Shown here one piece after another: positions 12,236 to 25,600 of a stretch of 64,000 nt of DNA. Both the position numbers and the translations under genes were made by a program. The notes below the pieces were generated by a model. The model had not been told where the DNA came from. It did not search any database and worked only from the letters and a program-made list of their open reading frames with translations. The stretch comes from Eleginops maclovinus (lineage: Eukaryota; Chordata; Actinopteri; Perciformes; Eleginopidae). Position 1 is the first letter of the stretch. Every line of letters starts with the position of its first letter. The DNA is taken from positions 7,613,295 through 7,677,294 of the forward strand of contig NC_086354.1 in NCBI RefSeq assembly GCF_036324505.1, given 5' to 3'.

Positions 12236-13464
12236 TCATGACAAGGAGGGGAAGTGTGTGCGCCTGTGGAGCGTCGAGCCGCCTCTTAGCGCCAACACAA
12301 GATGGAGCACAGAGCCTCCCTGGATCTTGTAGTCTGCTGCCGTCTTCTCATCATTCCTGGGAACATGAGAGATGATTTAGAGAAAATAAATAAGAGCATC
12401 TCGCAGCGAAGAGTGGAGATAGATCCAATGGAGGCACTTACATCTGTTTTCCACTGTAGATGAGTCTCTGTTGCTGAGGGGGGATCCCTTCCTTCTCTTC
12501 CACCCTTTCTTTAATTCGCTCCACCTTTTAATAACACAAAAACAACAAATGATACGGTGCCTTGAGAGTGAAGCAAATACAGGCTTTCTATCTTATAACG
12601 GGATTTATATTTTACCTTGTCTGTGGGCTCGATATCGATCTCTATTTCCTTTCCAGTGAGTGTCTGAAAGGTAGTACATCACATTAGTAGAAGCTATGTT
12701 TGCTAAACATGCAAACATATTCTGCAACATCATTTTTAAATCACACAAGGGGGAATTTCACATGTGGCTACCAAAAACAAAAATCTGTTTTCAATAATAG
12801 TTAACAATATGGCATATTTTGATGGGGAGAACTGCAATACCAAGGCTGCAATTAATGATAATTCTCTTTATTGATAAATCTATCTACTATTCAGTTTTGT
12901 GACGTCTTCAAACCTCTTTTTTTTGACCGACCAATGGTCCAGAGAGTGTGTTGCACTCCCTTATAGTTACCCTAAATGTCTGAACAATTATTTTTCTATT
13001 ATTTGTCAATTAACTATTAGGCCTCGGTTAGATTAAAATAAGTCCAGCCCTAGCAATCACATTAAGGTGTTTTTATCTGTACGGCCCCAACTATTCTTGT
13101 TGATTAAGGTCACAAATGTACGAAAGAGTTAGCTAACCTGCTAGAAGAGTGTATTTAAGTTAGCAAGCTATCAAATAACAGCTACTAAATAGCGATTGAA
13201 TGATATTAACCAAAGAGCTGCATGTTGCTATATAAGCTAGTTGGTAGCCCTAGAAAACACCAGGCCAAACACAAGACAAACAATAAAACTGTTTTAAAAC
13301 AGAAGGAGAAACGTGAGACTTATGATATTAAATGACTGCCCCAAAAATAAACTAGCGGACCGGTCTTTGATGTTAGCGGGCTAACAACAGCAGCTAGGAG
13401 CTAGCGAACAAAAGTAAGCGTAGATTTTAAAATAACATGGTCTTACCTTTACTTTAATCAGCAT
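12236..13464 (-). CDS. nedd8: NEDD8 ubiquitin-like modifier precursor
   Basis: NEDD8 is conjugated to cullins and activates cullin-RING ligases. There are four exons in minus-strand order: 13447-13464 (MLIKVK), 12616-12663 ([16 protein letters not shown]), 12442-12524, 12236-12356. All junctions have GT/AG ends and the frame closes at 89 residues. The body matches the known protein nearly residue for residue, including the C-terminal HLVLALRGG at which processing frees the diglycine. The pro-tail after GG is 13 residues ([13 protein letters not shown]); I recall 5 in the 81-residue human precursor. The gene sits between convergent ap1g2 and the zp3-like pair. Confidence 0.96.
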
Positions 13465-14230
13465 CTTGAATAATCAAAATACTACAGTTTTTAATGATAA
13501 TTGTTTACGGACCAAAACACTTGATATGCCAGCGAATTACAACCTACTTGTCTGGCTAAACTGAATTTACTTCCCGTGTACCAAGCTAAACGTTCCGGAC
13601 ACGATGGAGTCAGACACAAGGAAAGGTGGTTCCGCTTTGGTAAACAAGCATTAAACAAAAGAATTGGTTTGTATTTTTTTCTAAACTCAACTAACTTACC
13701 AATAGATATATCTTTTTAGATACTACACATATGTTGCAATGCAGGCTCATAATAAATAATGCATTACAATACAAATTTAATAAAGTAAAATAATGTCATT
13801 GATTAAATAAAATAACACTTATAATTATTTGAGAACTATTATAACATGCAAGTATATTAATTAGAAAGCTTGTTACGGTTGGGCTGGTTTTAGAAAATTG
13901 CTTTTCGGTGGTTTCATCTGAATTGTTGTATTGTTAAATAGTGTTGTATGTAAAATAATGAGTTAATTGCTGACAAATAAATTCAGTACAGTAAAAAGAA
14001 AATCAATTAGGCAGATAAATAAAATGTACATAAGCACAGTACTTGAATAAGGTAGAACTTGTCCAAATAACCATTCTACAATGAAATTGCAAGTATGCAC
14101 ACTACACCCCAGTATAAGTAACCAGATGACCAAGTGCTGCCCTACTCTCACACAGTTGTTGCTCATTCAGCTAATTTGGCAGGAAGTCTACAAATTGTGT
14201 CACTTCCTGTGTGATCTACATCATTCAGTC
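13465..14230. other. intergenic region, nedd8 5' side to zp3-like gene 1
   Basis: AT-rich. It must hold the nedd8 promoter and the zp3-like 1 promoter, which diverge from here, but I see no CpG-rich block or clear TATA box. No gene is seen. Confidence 0.4.
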
Positions 14231-16380
14231 ATGGGGACTCAACTCTACCTATGTGTGATAGTCCTGGCTCTTCTTGCAACAACTGTTGTTAACGCAGGTA
14301 TTCTTAGCACATGCATGTCAAATCTGCCTTTGATGGGGAATGTAGGGAAATATATCACAATGATTTGTTTGCAGAAATCAAAGTTACCTGTGAAAAAGGC
14401 TCCATAAGCATCACATGGACGATCCCCCCGAAGGTGGTGCCATATGCAGCTCGTCTTTTCCTCGGAAACTGCATGCCATCTCGGTTTAATGTTCTGCCCA
14501 GCGGAGAGGGGAAAGCTGAGTTCAACTACCAACTACATGACTGCAAGTTTAAAAGACTGGTAATGTAACTGCCATGTTTCACCAAAATACCTCTCAGCCT
14601 GTTCCATGTCATAATGAGCTTTTTATTTTCTACAGATGAAAGGGAAACATCTCCTCTTCACAAATGAACTAACTTTCAGGCCACGACCAAAGTCGAGTCC
14701 TGCAGCTTATTTGTATCCGATCGAGTGTGTTTATCCAAGGTAGGAGTTTCTTTGTTAATTAAATTCTAGTTTAAAGCTGATATGTGGGATAAATGTTCCT
14801 AATATTTTTCAGGCCTGAGGGGTGGGTCCCTCCTTTCCTGAACCCGGGGTCAGGTGTTACCGAAGGTCGAGGAGGGCTGAAGTTCAACATGCTGCTCCTA
14901 AATGGTGAAGGGTCATGCTTCCAAAGGCAAACTACTCAAAAGACAAATGCTAAGCAGTTTTTTAACTTTTCCCCCTTACAGAAAAATTAACAGCAGCGGC
15001 GGCTACAAATGTCATCCCTTTGGGCTCGTTCATGCCAATATGGGCAGCAGTGGAGCAGAAGTCCCATCAGCCATTGCTGCTGCTCATGGAGGAATGTGTG
15101 GCAGCGACTTTACCTGAGCTGCAGGCTAACAGCAATGTGTACCCAATCATTAGCAACAAGGGGTGAGATCAACTCTCGGAGTTCTTTAATTGTTTTCTGG
15201 ATTTAGGTTCTTATTGCTTATCTGAATTTTTTTCAGGTGTCTCTTGGACAGTGTGAAGGGAAACTCTATGTTTCTCCCTCGGTACCACTCGTCTGCAATC
15301 ATCCTCAACATGCAATCCTTCAAGTTTGGTCTCGGAGAGGAGGTGAGGGCTAAATGGAAAGTGCTCTAAAGAATATTTTGTTCCTAACAAAAATTGCCAT
15401 TTCATGTGCTCGTCAGATGTACATTCACTGCAAACTGGTCGCATGGGATCCTGAACTTCTGGATGAGAGCAAGAAAGCCTGCCACTATATAAAGAAAAAT
15501 GAGAGGTAATGCCAGATTAAGGGACTGTTGATATTTTGGAATTATGTGAACATTTTCTTGCCAACAGTTTGATAAGATTAATGCTATGTGTACCAAGAAG
15601 CGGCTAGCTTATTTTAGCTTAACATATCCCACTTGAAGTGGTCTACTTTGATCAGTATCCTGCTTTTTTTAATGTATATAAAAAATGAGTTCCCGCTTAC
15701 TAACCTTTTCTTTGGAGTACAAAATTACTTTTCATATTTCCCAAAATGTGCAGTGGTGGTATAAAAACAAAATTGTGACACAAATGATGATTGTAAAAAG
15801 TTTAAGAATAACAATATATTTTTAAAAGGAGGGGAGAAATGGAATGACTTGCCAACCTAATGAAACTTATTAAAACATTTTTAAAAAATGTTTAAAAAGC
15901 CCTGAGCTTTTGTAAAATGTGTGACTCCTTTTTCTGCACTGTAAATGGAAATATATCTTTTGGCCCGTTTAGCAAATGTTATTAACATGATATTTCTAGT
16001 AATGTTTTACCTCTTTTTGATAGAAAATATCATTATTATGGTCTCTTTCTCTGCGTAAACAAATATTTTAGAGCCTCTACTATTGCTGTGTCCTCAGATG
16101 GGAACTCCTGGATGACCCCCTGCAGAGCTCCATGTGTGACTGCTGCTCTAATACCTGCAACACCCGCTCCAAGAGAGGAGTCGAATGGGGTATCGCGTTT
16201 ATGCTAACTTAAAAATATATATATAGTTTTGTCTCTCTCATCATAAAGTCTTTATTGTTTTATTTCCACCTGTCAGAATCCCATGGCTTCAGGCACACTT
16301 CTGTGTTGGGACCCCTGATCATAATAGATCCATCTCAACAATATGCCCACAATGCATCAGATGTTTCCATTGCTGCCTAA
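14231..16380 (+). CDS. zona pellucida sperm-binding protein 3-like, gene 1
   Basis: ZP3/ZPC-type egg-envelope protein, 339 residues. Nine exons: 14231-14297, 14375-14559, 14636-14739, 14813-14904, 14982-15162, 15237-15342, 15417-15505, 16098-16189, 16277-16380. Exon 1 is a signal peptide (residues 1-22). The ZP module follows, with TCEKGSISITW, the diagnostic HQPLLLLMEECVAAT, YPIISNKGCLLDS and HCKLVAWDP, then the CDCC cysteine cluster in exon 8. A furin-type site RSKR lies at residues 298-301. The remaining 38 residues contain no membrane segment, as in secreted fish ZP3 proteins. The N-terminal proline/glutamine-rich repeat of some fish ZPs is absent. The next gene is a tandem paralogue. Start chosen as the ATG that opens the signal peptide. 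Confidence 0.92.
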
Positions 16381-16561
16381 GGTTTAATAATGAGTAAATA
16401 TTCAAGGGATTTGTCTTGAAGTTTGGTTCAACACTTGCCATAAGGACTAATGTTGCTAAACATTTTCTCAACAGGAAGTCCAGTATAAGCTTGGAGACTG
16501 CAGTAGGGCACAGAAGCGGATGACATCCATATGCATATGAACATTCTAAAATCTCTGTATC

Positions 16562-16567
16562 AATAAA
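16562..16567 (+). terminator. poly(A) signal of zp3-like gene 1
   Basis: AATAAA about 180 nt after the stop codon. Confidence 0.6.
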
Positions 16568-17589
16568 ACTGTTACAAACTCATGTTGAGTATCCTGACTT
16601 CATATTAAAGCCCTACGGTCAATTGTGTCCATCTGAGATTTATCCTGAGACATTAGTATCGGTCAATGTGGAATATGTCATGTCATCAGTAGAATTGTTC
16701 CAATTGGGTGCAACTTTTGGCAATGAGGATGCTGTCAATTATCAAGGAATCCTTCAGGTTCAGACAAGTTGTAATGGCCATGTGAGATTGAGTGTATATA
16801 GCCCCTGACTTTATCTTTCACTTTCCATTTTACTCTGCAGATGATACACATTCAGGCATTTCTTACACACTCCACTAAATGTTAAACCTGTTAAAGTGAT
16901 CATCTGGCATCGCATTTTGTTGCACCTCATTTAAAAGAGAATTCTGATCTGAATTTATTTTCTGGGCACTATTGCCTGCAGTTGAATGTAGCATAGTTTA
17001 CTTCCTGGAAATGAATATAAAATCAAAAGGCATGAACTACATGGGAAAGTGTTTATGGAGATAAAAGAAAACATCATAGCAACAAAACTCGTATTCAGGT
17101 GTGTGTGGATATTTTCTCACACAGTTACAACTTAACCTACACGAAGTGAGAAATGGATAGACCTTTCCCCCTCACCTTAAGTTTCCATTACATGGGTTTC
17201 CTATATTTTCTTGCATGCCTTGAGGTAGAACAAAGCATCCCAAAGTAGGCCTATAGATATATTAATGTTATATAACAGCAAAACTAAATCAAAACATTAC
17301 TTTACAAACTTTAACACAACTGATCAAGTGTTTCAAATAAGAATCAAAGGCAGTAACACAGGACAATAAATGAACAAATGGTAGTTTTGTGCTGCTGATG
17401 AAGCTAAATGAAAATGAATTGGGGGTAATGACTGACGTGAATGGATGCTCCCCATGCTGTAATCAGTGTTCTAGTTGCCGCAGCTGGGACTGTTGCCAGT
17501 TCCCAGGTGAAAGACGTTATCTTGATTAATGCCTCTCAGGAACAAGGGATAAAAACATGCACTGTGTCAGTAGTGAGCATTCAGTCAAA
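16568..17589. other. intergenic region between the two zp3-like genes
   Basis: About 1 kb without a supported gene. The short open frames here have no recognisable product. The region should include the promoter of zp3-like gene 2. Confidence 0.5.
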
Positions 17590-19839
17590 ATGGCTTCCTT
17601 TTGGCAATGTGCACTCCTTTTGAGCCTTGCATCTGCCGTTGCGGTATTTGCAGGTATTACTGGAAACAATTACAGTGTTCTTATGTAATTGTATTATCTT
17701 AAACTCAAACGGTTGAGTCTAAACTTGAGTTGTTTGTGTTACAGATATGAAACTGGACTGTGGGCCAGATTTCATGACGCTGGTTTGGACAGAAAGCCGA
17801 CCCCAGGCCGACACGTCGCTTCTCCGTTTGGGTAGCTGTTTCCCCACCAGCTTCTCGGCAAGAGAGGCCTATTTCTACGTGGACCTCACTGACTGTAACT
17901 TTAGGAGAGTGGTAAGTCTATATATATTTCAAACCTGCAAGCTGTGAGTCTGCTATATTTCCTACAGCTCTCACAGGGACCTTTGTCTCTCTAACAGGTT
18001 ACTGGGGATGCACTGTTCTACACCAATGATCTGTCCTACGTTCCCGCTCCCGGCTCTCACAATTTGGCCTTCACTCACCCAGTTGTCTGTGCATATGAGA
18101 GGTTGGTGTTCTTACTACAACATTAAGTGCTAAAGGGTGAAACCACCTTAACTAGCAATTTCAATTTGTAATGTCCTTGGCCTGGAAAAGTTCAATTTGA
18201 AAATAAGCCTCTCCCTCTCCAAGCCAAAAACCATGGAACTCCATCCCAAACTTGTGACAGCATCGGGTATGAAGCTGCTACATGGATAATGAATGGGAGA
18301 CTGATTTAGTGAATCTACAGCAAGTTAAGGTTTTATTCCCAAATGGGTTCTATCTGTTGTAGTGTTCTCAAAAAAAAAACGTTTTTTACTTTACCATTTA
18401 CGGAGAAGATTCCCCAAGGTGCACTCTGTGTTTTTCCCAATTAATTGTCTATTGAGTTGTTCAAATAGTTTTGATTTGACATCACAAATGTAAGTTTCAT
18501 CACTCATTTTGGACAAATTAGATGTCTACTTATTTTCGACTGTCATAGACCATAAGAGTAACATTTCATTATGCGCTTCAAGCGACTGGGATAAGTTCTA
18601 CAGTTTCACGTGGCAGCATTTTTCTGTACCCAATCTGCTTTATTTTGTGCAGGCCTAAAGACTGGTACCCTTCGATATATGACCCAGTGTTTAAAACCTA
18701 CGGTCTAGGAGATCTGCTGTTTAACATTGGGCTTATGAATGGTGGGTATACAATTTGAGGAACTCTCTACAAATGGCAGCTCTCACATTGACTCTTGTAA
18801 CTTAATTACTCGTCTCCTGTTTACTGCCCTAGATGACTTCTCAGGCCCCGCTGAATCTACACGCTTTCCTCTGGGCTCCATTATCCCCATCATGGCTAGT
18901 GTGGACCAGAAGACCCATCAGCCCTTGTTGCTGCTTCTTGATGAATGCGTAGCAGCTACCACACCAGAGCTGCATCCTGAAAGCACCATGTACCCAATAA
19001 TATCCAATAAAGGGTACTTTCATGGCAACAAGCATTGACTTAAAAAAACATTTATTTTTTTTTAAACGGTCTTTGGTTGAGACATTGGTAGTAACCCTAA
19101 TGAATTTTGTTCAACCCAACAGATGTCTTTTGGAAAGTATGACATCACGAACAAAATTCGAACCAAGGCAAAAGTCATCAGAGATCCGCCTATCACTTCA
19201 AACCTTTAAGTTTGCGCTGGGAGAAGAGGTAAATTAACCTCATTCTCTAAGTTGTACATGTTAATTTTTTTAAAGATTTAAGGTATTGTGGAAACTGAGC
19301 TTGATCTATGCCACGACTCCTATATTTGTCCTGTACTAAACAGGTCTTTATCCACTGCAAACTTTTGGCTTGGGATCCCAATGGTCTTGACAGCACTAAG
19401 AAAGCATGCCACTATGTCAAAGGGCGTGGGTAAGATTATCACTTCAATATATCAGAATTTGAATTGTAGGTTTACTTTTCTTGCATGAAATTACTTATTC
19501 AGCTTTTGCCCAGTCTTCTGATGTTAGTCAGATCCCATTAAAACTTTGTGTTCGTTATTTGGAAGAGTTGAGATGCATTTAATGATTCTGTTTTCATCCA
19601 ATCTTCATGAACGCAGTTGGGAGCTGCTGGACAATTTAGCCCATAACAGTCTTTGTGACTGCTGTGAATCGAAATGCAAGTCAAGAAGGCAGAGGAGCAT
19701 TGCCTCAGGTAGGTACACAACTGCTGCGGTAATACACTTTTTTTGGTAAACTTGTACTAAAATATATCTTTCAGGGAAACATGGAATGGTACAAAAAGCA
19801 GTCCTTGGACCACTTACCATCACAGATGTGAATTCCTGA
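17590..19839 (+). CDS. zona pellucida sperm-binding protein 3-like, gene 2
   Basis: Tandem paralogue of the preceding gene, 317 residues. Nine exons: 17590-17653, 17745-17911, 17998-18101, 18653-18741, 18833-19013, 19123-19228, 19344-19429, 19617-19708, 19775-19839. Exons 3, 5, 6 and 8 have exactly the same lengths as in gene 1 (104, 181, 106, 92 nt) and all phases agree. Signal peptide at residues 1-21, ZP motif HQPLLLLLDECVAAT, YPIISNKGCLLES, HCKLLAWDP, cysteine cluster CDCC, and furin-type site RRQR at residues 289-292 followed by only 25 residues. No membrane anchor. A small intron in the 3' UTR is likely, since AG/GTAAGG follows the stop. Expected in oocyte or liver; the sequence alone does not decide which. 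Confidence 0.92.
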
Positions 19840-20018
19840 AGGTAAGGGTTTCGTATTGCAATACACATTTATTCTAAACGGCTACATTAAACTTTGTTCT
19901 CCCAACAGGAATGGATCCATCTTTCTGACTGGTTTCTTCAATCTGAATTGGGATTTTATTCTTGGTTTCCTAAGCTTAGTGCGAGACTGTCTCTTTGCAT
20001 TTCAGATTGTCTGTGGCC

Positions 20019-20024
20019 AATAAA
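20019..20024 (+). terminator. poly(A) signal of zp3-like gene 2
   Basis: AATAAA about 180 nt after the stop. It would follow a predicted 3' UTR intron. Confidence 0.55.
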
Positions 20025-20301
20025 AAAATGTATCTGAAACACTTAATTGAAGTCCACAAATGATTGAATTTGACTTGCCTTTTGTGCGTTCTGGTTTAAT
20101 GCGAGTTGTATTACTGACCCTTAATTACCTTATTCCTGGATAAAACAAAGATGCACACATTCAATAAACAATGGAGTTTATTTTGGGAACATTTGTCATG
20201 AACTTGTGTGCCAATTTCCCAAAAATATTCACAACATGTTGACAAGAACTGAATTCCGTTATTTTATTAAGTTTCCACTCAAATCTTAATCCTTAACACA
20301 G

Positions 20302-21141
<840 letters not shown>

Positions 21142-21590
21142 AAAAAAAAAAGTTTTACTTGTTCCATAAGGTTCAACATGTCATTTTTACTCTAAATTGC
21201 AGACTGACTCTTGGTAAATAATACACTCTATCACCCCTATCCACCTTAATTGAACTATGTTGCTGTTTTGTTCATGACTAAAGAGACTATGATTTATCCC
21301 AATATGTATTGAACTGTTAATGAAAACTATGTATTCAGAAAAACGAGCACTTGAGATTAAGACTAAAACAGATTAAGTTCACCTATAAATACAAACTCTG
21401 GGACCCCCCCCCCCCCCCCCCCCTTAATAAAATAGGCCTACTTTATCCAAGCATATTTAATATGTTGAACAGTATAACTGGAGTGTTTCCAGAGCCAAAA
21501 TTGCTCAAATTAACAATCATACTATGATAAAAAATTAGCACTATGCTCACTGTAGCCTGGTAGCAGACCCGTATTCATATTTTAACACGC
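21142..21590. other. intergenic stretch with a 20-base poly-C run
   Basis: No gene is seen. It contains a homopolymer of 20 C (21404-21423), a likely assembly or length-variable site. Confidence 0.6.
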
Positions 21591-21599
21591 TGCCGATCA

Positions 21600-21752
21600 T
21601 AAATCAGCAAACGTCTCTCGGCCAATCAGAACAGAAAACCGCTATTTGCGCGTAGGGCGGGACTTTGAGGCCGGCTAACACCCTCTGTTAGCATACAACT
21701 TCAACGACTTCTAAACAGGGCGACAGGTGATGTTTAGACGCAAAATAACAAC
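21600..21752 (+). promoter_or_regulatory. rnf212b: candidate rnf212b promoter and non-coding first exon
   Basis: A CCAAT box within GGCCAATCAGAA (about 21620) and a GC box GGGCGGGAC (about 21655) lie about 100 bases before a donor-like GTAAGA at 21753. A matching acceptor TTTGCAG ends at 22670, 14 bases before the start codon. I infer a 5' UTR exon ending at 21752. Not proven by sequence alone. Confidence 0.35.
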
Positions 21753-21935
21753 GTAAGAGAGCAACTATCTTCTCAGTAATATTTAATGTAAGTTTTGAGT
21801 CAGTTTCATACCAAAATATTTGTCAGTAGCAAATGTTAATGCTAGTTTACACTTTGGTGGCTAACAGTATTAATTAACCTGTTAGCATGGTTAATGAGAA
21901 GCTAACATTGTCTTAACTTTAAGCTGCCGTACCAA

Positions 21936-22054
<119 letters not shown>

Positions 22055-22684
22055 TAATTGTTGGCAAAAAAACACATTGTAAAGCCCTAATGTAAAAATA
22101 TTGAGTAAAAAATAAATCAATACAATTCGGCTTTATTTTTAAAAGACTTTAAAACATCCAGACCAAAGTGCTGTGCAGAGAAATATATACATTGTATTCA
22201 AAAATCCAACCGGTTAAAATCAGTAAAAATACCAATAAATAGGTCAAATTTAATCTATTTACATACTGGTTTACTACATTGCAAGTTGTCATGTCAAAAG
22301 CATTGGCATTCATATGCTCTAATTATCTTAGCAGACTTTCCACAAGATTGTGCAACCGGCCTGCATTGATTTGCTTCCATTCAGCCTCAAGAGTCTTTAA
22401 GGGGTGAATAACTACTGCTGGGGAGCAAGGTCTGGGTTGTTGTTGTTTTGCGGTGTACATGGGTGATGTCATGGCTCTAATATAGTCAGGTTCTTTCAAA
22501 CCAAACAGGGAAAACCATTTCTTAATAGACTTGACTTTTTTTCAGGTGGTTATTGTCGTTTAACAGGAAAAGGACTTAACAGGAAGTCCACAAAAGGGGG
22601 AAAAAATCACTATTCTAATAGTCCTATACAGTGTGCAATACATTTGTGTATTGTCATCTTGTGTTTGCAGAGGAGTAATCTAAA

Positions 22685-25600
22685 ATGGACTGGTTCCACT
22701 GTAATCAGTGCTTCACAAGGAGTGGGTCCAAGTTTGCCGTGTCCAGCTGTGGCCACATCTGCTGTGAAGCATGCATTAAATCTAGTAAGTAGGGGTGTGA
22801 ATCAAAAGTGTCAACATGATCAGATATTGTATCTTTCTTTGGAAAACTATACAATATTTGCTGCTATCACAAAGTCTGCCACAACAGGATTTTCAATTGA
22901 TTAAAATAAGTTGCAGGCCATCGATATGACACTATATCACAGTCCCATGCAAAAAAGCTTACATTAATTTCTACACACAATAAGCTATTAAAATATTACT
23001 TGATACATTTTTTACAATAAATGTTAAAGTTAATAGTGTATATTGATTTTTATTAGAACGCTATAAATGCTAAACCAATTTGCTTTCACTTTTTAAGTAC
23101 AATTATTTAACATCATGGCTTGAATTAGACAGTTTCCAGCCCCCTGTAATTATGTATTTACCCACAGAGCAGTGCGGTGTATGTCGAGCCACCTGCAGTT
23201 ATCTGCCCATCACAGACCAGGTTGGTGAGTTTAACATCTCCACTGCAGCCTACTGTCTGAAACCACCAACAGAGAAGACCTTATTTTATCCAGCCAGCTT
23301 ATTTTACCTTGTCTTTTTCAGATGAAGCCTCAAGAAAGGGTGTTTTTCAAAGATCCTGTGAAGCTCATCCAGTCCAGGCTGGAGCACATCTCACAGGTCT
23401 GTCTCCTCTGTGCAGAGATCCCCCAAGAGCCCTTGCTCATCTCCTTTTTAATTGCTAAAGAATCATGTTCAATGTCAGTCAATTAATAGTCAGTCAGTTC
23501 AACAAGAGATGACTTCATTTAGAGTTAGAGGAGACAGATTAAAAGTGTCCTTGAGCTATAATCCATCATTTTTTACTGAAAGATGACCTAATAGTGAGGT
23601 CTTCATGCTCCTCAGATTGCACTCTTTCAGCGGACACAGATGGAAAGGGTCACGGCACACTTCAAGCATAAGTCTGTGGAGCTGGAAAGGCATCTGAAGG
23701 AAGTCAGTGAGCAGGGTTACAGGTGATTTCAGAACCTATTATTGTTCCTCTGTGGCTGTGAAAAATAAAAACCCCGATCGCAACGCTATTCTTCCCATCC
23801 CAAGGCAACTCTCGGAGCTGAAAAGAGAGAACGCTGACTTAAAAAAGCAGCTTTCAGAACTGAAAAGGGAGACTGCTGATTTAAAAAAGCCACTTTCTCA
23901 GCGGCGGGTAAGTGTTCCAAGTTGTCAGAATGTTCAGGAAAAGTAAAATATCTAATATAGCCTGCATGCTTTTTATCTTCCACAGGTTTCTCCAGGACAT
24001 TTTCAAATAGATGGGTAAAACTAACGCTCACATCAGGACTATCCTCATTAATTTCTACTATTCAAATGTTTGAAAAACAGTTGAGTAATCATGTTTTATC
24101 TCACATATAGACATCAAAGAATGTCACTCCCTGTGGCTGTCACCTCCCCAGGTAAGCTTTATGATTTAAGTTGAATCTTTACGGTTCATGCTTTTGCTGT
24201 TTCTATATCTCAATGACTTTCAAGGTAATAAGCAGAGTGCATGTGCTTCCTTTTGCTAGTTACCCCTCGTCCAAGAACCATGAGGTCTGTATTGCATCAT
24301 TATACGGGCGGATTTCCCTCTCTTTTTGCAATTTAATAACAAATCTACACTTAATAGTCTAAATATGTAATGCTCAAACATGTTGTCCTCAGCTACATCG
24401 GCTCAGCGGAGTCTCAGGTGTGGGCCAGAGTTCCCAGTCTATCCTCACTCACAGTAAGTCTCCTAATTATAGTATTGGTAAATGTACTGAATGTATTTAA
24501 TGCACCTACTGCCTGAATCTGCTTTACGGATTTCAATTTTTTTGCTTCATTTGTTCTTTTTTTTGTATTCACCAGCTGAACCTATATGTGTATAAAGTAG
24601 TGTGTGTGAGCTTAACTGTGTGTATTAAACTATTAAAGTACTTGCTGTCAGATTAGATTTTTTAAACTGTAGTATGTGCTCATGTGTTTCATTGTTGGTG
24701 AATAGGCTACTTCCTGAATATGCTTAATCAAAGGGAGGTTTCCCTATAAATAAAATCTCTAAGCAGAGGGCACCTTTTTACGGTGGTGTATTGCTATCAC
24801 ACTAAAAAAAAAAATAAGGCTCAGTATCAAGTAATTACGTGAAAGTTTCTTGTTATAACAAGATCTTTTTCACGTTTAAACAAGATAAGTATCATGTTAT
24901 TACATGAAATTATCACGTTATAACGTGAAAATATCATGTTATTTCAAGATATGATATTTTCACGTTTTTACAAGATATGCAACTATCACGTTATTCTGAC
25001 ATAAGAAATCCACCAAGTCTGACTGGGCTTTCCTCCTGAACAACCCCAAGAACTTCAGTCGCCTCCTTAGCGTTGGCATGCTTATTATAATTCCGTCCAT
25101 CCTAAGAAATGCCAATATCTCCCAGTGTCTCAGGGCAAGTAGGAAATAAAAGCATATATTATCAGAAACATCCATCTCGGGCAATTCGGTTGCGCGTCGG
25201 GCCGTTTCACTTCCTTTATAGGCTATTTCTTTGAAGCGAACGCTGTTTCGTCCATGTCATTATCTTGAAATAACATGATATTATCACGTTATAACGTGAA
25301 AATATAATTATCATGAAATAACGTGATAATTTCATGTAATAACATGATACTTATCTTGTTTAAACGTGAAAAAGATCTTGTTATAACAAGAAACTTTCAC
25401 GTAATTACTTGATACTGAGCCTTATTTTTTTTTTTAGTGTGATAGCAATACACCACCGTACCTTTTTGAGACTAAATATTTTGGTTTCTTATTTTCTAGG
25501 TTAATATAAGTTTACAGTTGTCTCGAGTAAAAAACATCTTATTGATATTTATTTTCTCTTGCATTTATTTGCTTTGCTTGAGATCATCCAAAGTAACAGA

